Shown piece after piece: positions 8,930 through 15,995 of a DNA stretch of 64,000 nucleotides. The notes beneath the pieces were generated by a model, which was not told the origin of the DNA, made no database searches, and saw nothing but the letters and a program-made list of their open reading frames with translations. The first letter of the stretch is position 1. Each line of letters starts with the position of its first letter. Made by a program: the position numbers and the translations under genes. The stretch spans positions 248,001-312,000 of the forward strand of contig NZ_JABXJG010000003.1 in the NCBI RefSeq assembly GCF_013375535.1. The letters run 5' to 3'. The DNA comes from Sphingobium sp. 15-1 (lineage in GTDB: Bacteria; Pseudomonadota; Alphaproteobacteria; Sphingomonadales; Sphingomonadaceae).

Positions 8930-9640
8930 TCATGCTTCGGTTGAGGTGCTCCGCGTGAGGCGAAGCGCCGCCAAGGCGGCGAGCCGGCTGTGGACCCCAA
9001 GTGTGCGGAACGCCGCATGAACATGCACCTTGACGGTGCTCGGCGAAATCCCGAGTTCGCGCGCTATCACCTTGTTGGTGTGACCTGCCAAGAGGAGTCT
9101 GATCACCTGCTGCTCCCTCTCTGTCAGCATGGCAAGCGCCTGGAGGTTTAGCGACACATCATCCGGCTTCTCGTCCTCCCTCAAGAACTGCGATTCGAAC
9201 AGGTCGGAGGGAACAAAGATGCCATCTTCCTCCACGGTTTGAAGTGCTCGGAGCAGTTCCGCGCCGTGCCCGATCTGCTTGGGGATAAAGCCGTGTGCGC
9301 CAGCGGAAAGAATGGATAGAGCCTCACGCAGATCTTTGCGTTCGGAAAAGACCGCCATGCGCATCGCTGGTCGTGCCTTGTGAAGTTCGCGGATCGTGTC
9401 CAGTCCCGAAGATCCTGGTAAGTCAAAATCGAGCGCAAGAAAATCTACTGCGGATTCCATGGATAGTATTTCTGTAAGACCGCTGTGGTCATGAACGCGG
9501 ATTACTTTAGAAAATCCGACATCCCGCTGGAGCATCGCTGCGAGACCTGCATTATAAAACACATGGCGTTCCGCAACGACGGCGATCGTTCCAGTCTCGC
9601 GATGGGGCAGCTCAACCCTCTCGTTGCCGACGAGAAACAT
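8930..9640 (-). CDS. LuxR/NarL-family response regulator with atypical receiver
   Basis: The N-terminal receiver-like domain has the phospho-acceptor region FLALDFDLPGSSG, a Ser in the switch position (VFSERKD) and the conserved Lys (GFIPKQ). The usual acidic pair near the start is reduced to AE (VVAERHVF), so phosphorylation may be weak or absent. The C-terminal LuxR helix-turn-helix is complete (LTEREQQVIRLLLAGHTNKV, then ARELGISPSTVKVHVHAAF). ATG 9640 is preferred, with GGAGG 6 bases upstream. It precedes the glycosyltransferase-kinase gene in what looks like an operon and is a candidate regulator of the exopolysaccharide locus (inference). Confidence 0.85.
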   Translation of the reverse strand: MFLVGNERVELPHRETGTIAVVAERHVFYNAGLAAMLQRDVGFSKVIRVHDHSGLTEILSMESAVDFLALDFDLPGSSGLDTIRELHKARPAMRMAVFSERKDLREALSILSAGAHGFIPKQIGHGAELLRALQTVEEDGIFVPSDLFESQFLREDEKPDDVSLNLQALAMLTEREQQVIRLLLAGHTNKVIARELGISPSTVKVHVHAAFRTLGVHSRLAALAALRLTRSTSTEA

Positions 9641-10228
9641 ATCCAACCTCCACTATGAATCTACAGTATACATAAAAATCCTATGGTTAAAATTGGCGCA
9701 TTGTACTTATCACATTTGCTATAATCAAAAGATATATTCAAAATATTGATTGATATAACTTACTGCCTATCACTAAAATGGCGTCAATAAATTATGACGT
9801 AGAATCAATATCATCTGCCAACATTTATGATGAATTTAGCTGAATTTGAGTCATGGATCTAATATCTGAAATCGAAATTCGCCTCATGCGCCGATGATAA
9901 TATTTACTCCGAATGAAAGGCGGTAATTTCTGGCTGGTTCGCTGCCTGGGCTGTAGATATCCGTCCATGAAACGCAGGTCATTGTTAAATTTAGAATCGG
10001 ACGGCTATATTCCGAAGTATAAAGATCTTAATGTTTCACCTGATCTAACGAAAATCTTGCGATTGCGCGCGCAAATGATCAGCTCAAGATCGTCGTTCCC
10101 GACACGCTAACCGTCGCCTCCCGTTGTATCTTAAAATTCCGGCGCCTCGATGAAGCGATGTTCATCATGCGCACCATGGCTTTCGCGCGCACCGGTGGTT
10201 TCTGGATTCTTTTCCGACTGGACTATCG
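9641..10228. other. AT-rich intergenic spacer
   Basis: About 590 bases; roughly 9650-10080 is markedly AT-richer than the flanks. It must contain the promoter of the response regulator, which starts at its left edge. A 65-codon plus-strand ORF at 9913-10110 resembles nothing I recognise and has no clear ribosome binding site. The composition suggests acquired DNA or a large regulatory region. No RNA gene was recognised. Confidence 0.4.
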
Positions 10229-10356
10229 TTAGGTTTCGTGCACAAAGGGCGGCCATAGCAATGTTGATGCGATGCTGATGAAGCCGGCGAGGAGCGCACG
10301 GTTTTGTCATAGCGTAGGGCGATGCGTCAGAACTGCTTGGGCTTTCCGAACATGTG
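10229..10356 (-). mobile_element. IS5-family transposase C-terminal remnant
   Basis: The minus strand encodes the end of an IS5-type DDE transposase. MFGKPKQF is followed by a stop in place of an expected Arg codon, then RIALRYDKT, then a frame change to ALLAGFISIASTLLWPPFVHET and a stop. Both lesions show a dead element. Its left boundary is not defined. Its insertion or a deletion beside it removed the C-terminal part of the adjoining restriction endonuclease gene. Confidence 0.7.
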
Positions 10357-10513
10357 CGTAGCTGGGGTGCGTCCCTCTGTAATAGAGGACATAGATGCTC
10401 GCGCCCTCGAACGATTGAATATCGGCGAGTGGCTGAACCGGCCGCGCCAGTGGCGCGTCCGCCACTGATTTACCGATATTGACCTTGTCTAGCGGGTTAT
10501 AGACTTCCGTCAT
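10357..10513 (-). pseudogene. Eco29kI-like (GIY-YIG) restriction endonuclease, N-terminal remnant
   Basis: The first 50 or so residues survive: MTEVYNPLDKVNIGKSVADA, then GASIYVLYYRGTHPSYA. The opening phrase and the IY-x-LYY-x-G element match my recollection of Eco29kI-type GIY-YIG type II endonucleases, which start with a similar NPLDK...GKSVA segment. The reading frame then runs into an IS5-type remnant, so no catalytic Arg/Glu part remains. The start codon overlaps the methyltransferase stop by one base (TGATG), the arrangement of a coupled M-R operon. Family call from memory of the motif; no search was possible. Confidence 0.62.
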
Positions 10514-10709
10514 CAGGCCCGACCGACCTTGCTTGCCACCGCTTTAAGGTGGGGCACGACAGATTGGGCTATGGCGTGGGACAAATCGACGGGTGCGGCG
10601 TTGCCCAATTGGCGCGTCGTTTCCCACCAGGAGCCATGGAAGACGATTCATTCGGGAAAGTCTGGAATCTGGTGCTTTCGCGGATCGTGAAGTAGCGGAC
10701 CGAGCCACG
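10513..10709 (-). pseudogene. C5-cytosine DNA methyltransferase, C-terminal remnant
   Basis: On the minus strand, RYFTIRESTRFQTFPNE is the conserved motif near the C-terminus of m5C methyltransferases. After a one-base frame change it continues as VFHGSWWETTRQLGNAAPVD (motif X, normally QxGNAVP), ending SKVGRA and stop. The rest of the gene is missing: the stop codon of the next short-chain dehydrogenase abuts it at 10710. With the endonuclease remnant it forms a dead restriction-modification operon. Confidence 0.72.
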
Positions 10710-11477
10710 TTACATCGCCGATATGCCGCCGTCGAGTTTGAGCTCCGCGCCCGTTACCATCCGACTTTCGTCCGAGGCGAGATATAGCACGGCGTAGGCC
10801 ACATCGTCGGGTGTCGCGATCCGGCCGAGGGGAATTTGCCGCGACAGCTTCTGGTCACGCTCGTCACTTGCGCCAGGGACTAACCCTTCCAGGAGCGGCG
10901 TGTCGGCGAATGTGGGATGGACGGAATTGCACCGTATATCCCAGCCTTGCTTCGCACAGTGCAGGGCTATCGACTTGGTGAGCATCCACAATGCTGCCTT
11001 CGACGTGTTGTAGGCCGCGAAGGCGTGGCTGGCTATCAAGCCCGCGATCGACGAGATGTTGACGATGGAGCCGGGCTGGCTCTCTCGCATAAGGGCGAGC
11101 GCCGCGCGCGTCCCATGGAACGCGCCGTCGACGTTAATCGCCATGGTCCGCTGCCAGGTTTCGAAATCGAGGCTCTCAACTGTCCCGATCGGCGCAATTC
11201 CCGCGTTGTTCACCAGTATGGACAGCCCACCCATCGCTGCGCCCGCTTGCGCGATTCCGGTTGCCCACTCGTCCGGTCGGGTGACGTCGAGCCGGAGTGC
11301 GACGGTTTTGGCGTAGGGGAATTCGGCCGCAATCGTCTCCGCCACGAGGCTGGCGCCTTCGAGATTGATGTCGGCGATCGCGACGCTCGCCCCGTGCTGC
11401 GCCAGCATGCGGGCCATAGCCGCGCCAAGCCCCTGGGCACCGCCGGTGACGAGCGCCTTCTTGCCCTCAAGCCGCAT
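10710..11477 (-). CDS. Short-chain dehydrogenase/reductase (SDR)
   Basis: Classical SDR of about 255 residues. NAD(P)-binding TGGAQGLGAAMA is near residue 12, NNAG at about 90, and the catalytic Ser/Tyr/Lys set in NISSIAGL and YNTSKAA; the C-terminus is KLDGGISAM. Asp in VAIADINLEGA at the end of beta-2 suggests NAD preference. It oxidises or reduces a hydroxy/keto group; the substrate is unknown. The ATG at 11477 overlaps the end of the GntR gene by 11 bases, so the two are co-transcribed and the enzyme probably belongs to the regulon of that regulator. Confidence 0.86.
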   Translation of the reverse strand: MRLEGKKALVTGGAQGLGAAMARMLAQHGASVAIADINLEGASLVAETIAAEFPYAKTVALRLDVTRPDEWATGIAQAGAAMGGLSILVNNAGIAPIGTVESLDFETWQRTMAINVDGAFHGTRAALALMRESQPGSIVNISSIAGLIASHAFAAYNTSKAALWMLTKSIALHCAKQGWDIRCNSVHPTFADTPLLEGLVPGASDERDQKLSRQIPLGRIATPDDVAYAVLYLASDESRMVTGAELKLDGGISAM

Positions 11478-12156
11478 GGTCACGCCTTATCTCCGCATCT
11501 CCGCTCGCCACGATTGCCGCACGGACATGATCGACATGCGAAGCCGCGGCCGCTTCAGCTTGGCGGGCATCGCGACCTTTCACGGCAGCAGCGATCTCGG
11601 CATAATCGCGCTGCCTGATCTCGCGTAAAGACTGCAGGGGATATTGTGCGTGGATCACATGCATTCCGATCGCTGGGAATAAGCGCTGCAATTCGCGGTT
11701 GCCACCGATCAGCAGGAGCGTCCGGTAAAACCGCCGGCGCGCACTGGAGAAGTCGACGGTTTCGCGTGCCGCCCAGAGCGCACTCACCGCCGCGTCCAGA
11801 TCCGATGCATGTTCTTCACGATAGGCCTTGGCCGCACCCCCCGCGGCCATTCCCAGCATAGCGGATGCAACGTCAAGGACCTCATGCGCCTCGGAAAGGT
11901 CCAGCTTGCGAATTGCAGGTGATTTGTTGCGTGAGAAATCAACGACGCCGCGCGTGGCGAGAACCTGGAGCGCCTCGCGCACGGCGTTGCGACCTACGGC
12001 GTAATGGGTCGCGAGTTCGGTTTCCACAATCCGCTGGCCGGGGACAAGGCGTCCGGCTTCGAGCTCTCCGAGCATGCCGAGATAGACGCGCCGACCGGCG
12101 CCATGTGGCTCCGGACCCAGCCAATGCAGCTCGCTGCTCGGATCGATCATGTTCAT
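11467..12156 (-). CDS. GntR/FCD-family transcriptional regulator
   Basis: An N-terminal winged helix (VYLGMLGELEAGRLVPGQRI, then NAVREALQVLATRGVVDF) is followed by an all-helical FCD ligand domain (LSEAHEVLDVASAMLG to the C-terminal SHVDHVRAAIVASGD). FCD regulators usually bind small carboxylates or acyl compounds and repress nearby catabolic genes. A longer GTG start at 12174 would overlap a perfect palindrome (12165-12177), so ATG 12156 or 12150 is preferred. Divergent from the SDR/acyl-CoA dehydrogenase pair and upstream of another SDR, it is well placed to control both arms. Confidence 0.83.
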   Translation of the reverse strand: MNMIDPSSELHWLGPEPHGAGRRVYLGMLGELEAGRLVPGQRIVETELATHYAVGRNAVREALQVLATRGVVDFSRNKSPAIRKLDLSEAHEVLDVASAMLGMAAGGAAKAYREEHASDLDAAVSALWAARETVDFSSARRRFYRTLLLIGGNRELQRLFPAIGMHVIHAQYPLQSLREIRQRDYAEIAAAVKGRDARQAEAAAASHVDHVRAAIVASGDAEIRRDHAA

Positions 12157-12164
12157 GGCTCTTG

Positions 12165-12194
12165 ATTGTTCCACAATCTTGTATCAAAGACAAG
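12165..12194. promoter_or_regulatory. Candidate GntR operator: two adjacent palindromes
   Basis: Between the divergent gntR and SDR genes lie ATTGTTCCACAAT (12165-12177, 5-bp arms) and, directly adjacent, CTTGTATCAAAGACAAG (12178-12194, 5-bp arms). Both have the TTGT/ACAA character of FCD-type operators. The position fits control of both directions. Binding by this regulator is inferred. Confidence 0.5.
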
Positions 12195-12210
12195 AGCCAG
12201 GAGGTGCCTC

Positions 12211-12945
12211 TTGTTCGATCTCAAAGGAAAAACCGCGCTCGTTACCGGCGCCTCGAGCGGCCTTGGCCGCCACTTCGCGCGAACACTGGCTCGTCAGGGT
12301 GCGACGGTCATTCTCGCTGCCCGCCGAGTCGATATGCTGGAAGACTTGGTCGCCGAGATCGGTGGAGGCGCTTCCCTGCGTCTCGATGTCGCTGACCCGG
12401 CAAGCATTGCGTCCGCCGCCGCCACGCTCGAAAAGGTCGATATCCTTGTCAACAATGCCGGCATCACGCGCGAGGCGCCTTTTCTGGCCATGTCGGAACC
12501 GGACTGGAACGCGGTGATCGACACCAATGTCAAAGGCATGTTCCTGCTGACGCAACAGGTCGCGGGATGCCTGCGCGCCCGCGGCAAAAGTGGGTCGGTT
12601 ATCAACGTGGCGTCGATTCTCGGCCTTCGACAGGCCGGCGGGATTGCCTCCTACGTCGTTTCAAAGGCTGCAGTGATTCAGCTCACCAAGGTTGCGGCGC
12701 TCGAGCTCGCGCGCTTCAACATTCGCGTCAACGCTCTGGCACCCGGTTACATTGCGACCGACATCAACGCTGATTTCTTTGCAAGCGAACCTGGCAAGGC
12801 GCTGATCAGGCGCATTCCGCAACGCCGGCTGGGCCAGCCGGGCGATCTCGACGGACCATTGCTGCTGCTCGCCTCGGATGCCTCCGCTTATATGACGGGC
12901 TCCGTAATCGCGGTCGACGGCGGCCACCTTGTCAGCAGCCTTTGA
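12211..12945 (+). CDS. SDR family oxidoreductase (FabG-like)
   Basis: SDR of about 244 residues: TGASSGLGRHFA cofactor loop, NNAGIT, catalytic Ser and YVVSKAA, and C-terminal VDGGHLVSSL. The protein starts FDLKGKTALVTG. The start is a TTG at 12211 with AGGAGG at 12199-12204, a better fit than the upstream ATG at 12166, which lies across the palindromic operator. Likely an NAD(P)-dependent 3-hydroxyacyl or alcohol dehydrogenase. The next gene, an acyl-CoA dehydrogenase, begins 8 bases after its stop, suggesting the two act on successive intermediates of one pathway. Confidence 0.85.
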   Translation: MFDLKGKTALVTGASSGLGRHFARTLARQGATVILAARRVDMLEDLVAEIGGGASLRLDVADPASIASAAATLEKVDILVNNAGITREAPFLAMSEPDWNAVIDTNVKGMFLLTQQVAGCLRARGKSGSVINVASILGLRQAGGIASYVVSKAAVIQLTKVAALELARFNIRVNALAPGYIATDINADFFASEPGKALIRRIPQRRLGQPGDLDGPLLLLASDASAYMTGSVIAVDGGHLVSSL

Positions 12946-12953
12946 GGAACCCC

Positions 12954-14117
12954 ATGACCGTTCATGAACTCGCAACACGTATAGAGAGCTTCGTCCGGGA
13001 AGTCGTCATACCTTTCGAAACCGATCCCCGTTACCCGGTACATGGTCATGGACCAGACGAGAGTCTCGTCACGGAATTGAGGGCCCTGGCGCGTGCAGCG
13101 GGTCTGCTCACGCCCCACATTCGCGACGACGGTTCGCATCTTACTCAAAGGGAGACGGCGCTCCTCCTGCGCAAGTCGGGTCTGTCGCCGCTCGGCCCGC
13201 TCGCCCTCAACACAAACGCACCCGATGAAGGCAATATGTTCCTGATCGGCAAGACCGGTACGGCCGAGCAGAAGGCGCGCTTTTTAGCGCCGCTCGTCGC
13301 CGGCAACGCCCGATCAGCCTTCTTCATGACGGAGCCGTCTGCCGAAGGGGGTGCTGGGTCTGATCCATCCATGCTGCAAACGACCTGCCGCCGCGACGGC
13401 GATAGCTGGGTGATTAATGGGCGAAAGGCTTTCATCACGGGTGCAGAAGGCGCGAAAATCGGCATCCTGATGGCCAAGTCCATCGACGGCGCATGCATGT
13501 TCCTCGTCGACCTGCCGGATCCTGCCATTCGCATCGAGCGCGTGCTCGACACGATCGACAGTTCCATGCCGGGCGGCCATGCGGTCATCGCGATCGATGG
13601 TCTTCGCGTACCGGACGGGCAGCTTCTGGGAGCGAGCGGTGACGGCTTCAAATATGCGCAGGTGCGTCTCAGCCCGGCGCGCCTTTCGCATTGCATGCGT
13701 TGGCTTGGCGCCTGCATCCGGGCGCAGGAGATCGCGACCCAATATGCCTGCCGCCGCCATGCCTTCGGCAAGCCTCTGATCGATCATGAGGGGGTCGGCT
13801 TCATGCTTGCCGAGAACGCCATCGACCTCAAGCAGGCGGAGTTGATGATCGACTGGTGCGCCGATGTCCTCGACAGCGGGTCGCTCGGGACGTCTGAGAG
13901 CTCCATGACGAAGGTCGCGGTATCGGAGGCATTGATGCGGGTCATCGACCGCTGTGTGCAGACGATGGGAGGGAAGGGGGTTTCCGGGGACACGATTGTC
14001 GAACGGATCTTTCGCGACATACGCGCTTTCCGGATTTATGACGGCCCCACAGAGGTGCATAAATGGAGCCTCGCCAAGAAGATCAAACGCGACGCTTCTG
14101 CGCAGGTTTCGGCATGA
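12954..14117 (+). CDS. Acyl-CoA dehydrogenase family protein
   Basis: FAD enzyme of about 387 residues with the three acyl-CoA dehydrogenase domains in order: helical N-terminus; beta domain with FFMTEPSAEGGAGSDPSMLQ (substrate/FAD-binding Thr-Glu-Pro motif); and C-terminal four-helix domain with RHAFGKPLIDHEGVGFMLAE and, near the end, IYDGPTEVHKWSLAKKI. RxFGKPL and the final Y-x-GPTEVH block are hallmark motifs. It introduces an alpha,beta double bond into an acyl-CoA and passes electrons to ETF. The usual catalytic Glu position is occupied by Gly/Pro-Thr-Glu in YDGPTEVH, as in many family members. Overlapping transcription with the upstream SDR is likely. Confidence 0.9.
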   Translation: MTVHELATRIESFVREVVIPFETDPRYPVHGHGPDESLVTELRALARAAGLLTPHIRDDGSHLTQRETALLLRKSGLSPLGPLALNTNAPDEGNMFLIGKTGTAEQKARFLAPLVAGNARSAFFMTEPSAEGGAGSDPSMLQTTCRRDGDSWVINGRKAFITGAEGAKIGILMAKSIDGACMFLVDLPDPAIRIERVLDTIDSSMPGGHAVIAIDGLRVPDGQLLGASGDGFKYAQVRLSPARLSHCMRWLGACIRAQEIATQYACRRHAFGKPLIDHEGVGFMLAENAIDLKQAELMIDWCADVLDSGSLGTSESSMTKVAVSEALMRVIDRCVQTMGGKGVSGDTIVERIFRDIRAFRIYDGPTEVHKWSLAKKIKRDASAQVSA

Positions 14118-14147
14118 CCCGAAACGCGCCCGACAATTCGACGACAT

Positions 14148-14384
14148 AACGGAGCCTGGGTTGATCCCACCGATATCGATCAACGGTTCGAAGTGGAAAT
14201 CCAGTCCCGTATCCTGCGATCAGGCCGGAGCAATGTCAGCCGGGTAGTATCGGATCGTGTCCGGGCTGGACTCCTGTACCGGCATTATCAGGAGTACCGC
14301 GTCGATCATCCTAATCGTGGCGCGCAAAGGGAGGCGGTTTATACAATCACGCCCGAAGTCAAACGTGCCCTTCAACGCCATTGA
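14148..14384 (+). pseudogene. Winged-helix-like C-terminal fragment, family unknown
   Basis: An open frame of about 75 codons with no clear start encodes a segment including RSGRSNVSRVVSDRVRAGLL and EAVYTITPEVKRALQRH before a stop. The first part looks like a recognition helix followed by a wing, as in MarR-type proteins, and the end resembles a wing strand. I could not assign it. It sits between the acyl-CoA dehydrogenase and an IS21-type end, so it may be the tail of a regulator cut by rearrangement. The remaining bases to 14682 show nothing I recognise. Confidence 0.3.
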
Positions 14385-14741
14385 GGGGCGTTGGATTGGA
14401 CTCCGTTGCGAAGCGGCTCCGCGGCCGCGTGGTCAGTGAAAATTGGAGGGCGGGCGCATGGTGGCCATGGCGCGCGCAACGGCGGATGACCAAATCTCTT
14501 TGGATGGTGATGGAATCCGGGCTTTCCCGAACCAGGGTGTCGATCGCGGTTCGCGTCTCGTGTGGCGGCGGTAGTAGATAGCCGGCGTCGTCGGATGTTC
14601 TCATTACGACCTCTCTTGCGAGTCGTTGGGCAGCCAACCTACCTTTCCGCAAGCGCACTGGGAAGAAAATGTGATGAAGGATGTCAATCGGAACCGGATA
14701 TTCACCCTCGATTGGAGTGGGCCCCTGGGGTCGGACAGGTA

Positions 14742-15410
14742 TCAGGCCGCGGATTTGACCATAGTTTTGGCGTGTAACGCCTCGACCTTGAGCGTTTTCA
14801 TGAAGCTTTCCGCCTTGGCGTTATCGTAAGGATTTCCGCGCCGGCTCATCGATCCGGTAATGCCATTGGCTGCCAGCAGCGCACGGTAGGAAGCGGCTGC
14901 GTACTGGGATCCACGGTCCGAATGATGAATGAGGCCCGGTGAGGGCTGCCGACTTGCGATAGCAGTTTCAAGCGCGGCAATGGCGAGGCGGGCATCGATC
15001 GACCGACCGATGGCATAGCCAACCACCCGCCTTGACCATGCGTCGAGGATGATCGCCACATAAGCAAAGCCACTCGCGATCGCGACATAGGTCAGGTCTG
15101 CGACCCAGAGCTGATCCGCACCTGTCAGAGCGACGTCCTTCGCCAGGTCCGGGAAGATCGGCAGATCGTGATCACTGTCCGTCGTTGCGACATATCTCCG
15201 CCGTCTCCGCGGCTGAAGGCTGTGTTCGCGCATCAAACGCTTGATGCGCTTATGATTTGCGCAGATGCCCTGGTGCTGAAGGGCCGCCCGTACGCGCCGC
15301 CAGCCATAAGCCTCAAACTCATCGCAGATCGCCATGATTGCGGCCAGCAGATCTGCTTCGTCAACCCGCTTCACCCGCCCATGATAATAGGTTGAACGTG
15401 CGATACCCAT
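14742..15410 (-). CDS. IS3-family transposase OrfB (short C-terminus)
   Basis: DDE integrase core: D in WVADLTYVAIASGFAYVAII, second D in IHHSDRGSQY, and E in YDNAKAESFMKTLKVE. An HTH_21-type segment (YGWRRVRAALQHQGICANHK) precedes it. After KVE the protein ends within 12 residues, whereas related OrfBs continue about 50 residues (EVYN...LGYLSP region). The functional product would be an OrfAB fusion made by -1 frameshifting, since the orfB frame stays open upstream through AAEKRDYIRHHRPLGISVSQ into the orfA overlap. Activity is doubtful because of the missing C-terminus. Confidence 0.85.
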   Translation of the reverse strand: MGIARSTYYHGRVKRVDEADLLAAIMAICDEFEAYGWRRVRAALQHQGICANHKRIKRLMREHSLQPRRRRRYVATTDSDHDLPIFPDLAKDVALTGADQLWVADLTYVAIASGFAYVAIILDAWSRRVVGYAIGRSIDARLAIAALETAIASRQPSPGLIHHSDRGSQYAAASYRALLAANGITGSMSRRGNPYDNAKAESFMKTLKVEALHAKTMVKSAA

Positions 15411-15757
15411 CAGTCTGCACCCCTGGGAGACGGAGATGCCAAGGGGCCGGTGATGACGGATGTAGTCCCGTTTCTCGGCCGCGGTGCGCTTTGCAGAGCC
15501 CCCTTTAGAAACTCCAGTTCGAGGGCCTGCTTGCCGACCAGGCGTTCCAGCGCGGCGATGCGGGCCTCATATTGCTGGATGAGATCAGCCGCTTGCGCGT
15601 CATCGTCGAACTCGCCCGCCTCATACTTCTCAATCCAGACCCGGATCAATTGGCGAGAAACGTCATGACGCTTGGCCAGCCCATGCGATGTTTCGCCGCC
15701 CAGATATTCCTGAACGACCTGACGTTTGAACTCCATGCTGTGGGAACGGTGTCGCAT
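15410..15757 (-). CDS. IS3-family transposase OrfA
   Basis: HTH_Tnp_1-type protein: MRHRSHSMEFKRQVVQEYLG, then a recognition helix (GLAKRHDVSRQLIRVWIEKY) and a leucine-zipper-like coiled coil (RIAALERLVGKQALELEFLK). ATG 15757 has GGAG about 9 bases upstream. A run of A and G (CTAAAGGGGGC) in the overlap with orfB is a plausible -1 slippage site. Only the transposition function of this element is implied. Confidence 0.82.
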   Translation of the reverse strand: MRHRSHSMEFKRQVVQEYLGGETSHGLAKRHDVSRQLIRVWIEKYEAGEFDDDAQAADLIQQYEARIAALERLVGKQALELEFLKGALQSAPRPRNGTTSVITGPLASPSPRGAD

Positions 15758-15881
15758 TGGCTTTTCTCCAAAAGCCAAACCCACGGTCAATCATTATGGT
15801 CCCACCTGTCCGACCCCAGGGGCCCACTCCAGATAAGCGCCCAACATTGACCCCCATGCCGATGGAGTTTCTTCCGGGGTT

Positions 15882-15983
15882 TCAGGCAGCTTCGCGGTTC
15901 TTGAGCGCCAGCTCTCATTGCCAGTTTCGATGATGTCGCAATGGTGCGTGAGCCGGTCGAGCAGCGCAGTGGTCATTTTGGCG
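15882..15983 (-). pseudogene. istB 3' fragment (IS21 helper ATPase)
   Basis: Continues the istB frame from the other side of the recombinase element: GDAKMTTALLDRLTHHCDII, ETGNESW, then a one-base deletion that shifts the final RFKNREAA and its stop (at 15882). IstB is the AAA+ helper of IS21 transposition. The fragment is dead both through the split and through this frameshift. Confidence 0.75.
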
Positions 15984-15992
15984 TCGCCGAAC
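15984..15992. repeat. att-like 9-bp core, left copy
   Basis: TCGCCGAAC on the plus strand, identical to 18538-18546. Deleting one copy plus everything between restores the istB frame (EWPTVFGDAKMT), so this is the left junction of the serine-recombinase element. Confidence 0.75.
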
Positions 15993-15995
15993 GTT

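Larger units (their letters stand above)
14713..15831 (-). mobile_element. IS3-family element with perfect 28-bp terminal inverted repeats
   Basis: The 28 bases at 14713-14740 recur as an exact reverse complement at 15804-15831. A 3-bp direct repeat GAT flanks them (14710-14712 and 15832-15834), a target duplication typical of several IS3 groups. Inside are overlapping orfA and orfB with a -1 relationship. The total of 1119 bp is short for IS3, because orfB runs into the left repeat and lacks the usual C-terminal 50-60 residues. It may therefore be an internally shortened, non-autonomous form. Confidence 0.85.

Noticed and set aside
11997..12174. GTG start at 12174 for the GntR regulator
   Set aside because: It would place the start codon within the perfect palindrome 12165-12177 and adds residues outside the winged helix; ATG 12156 or 12150 fits better.
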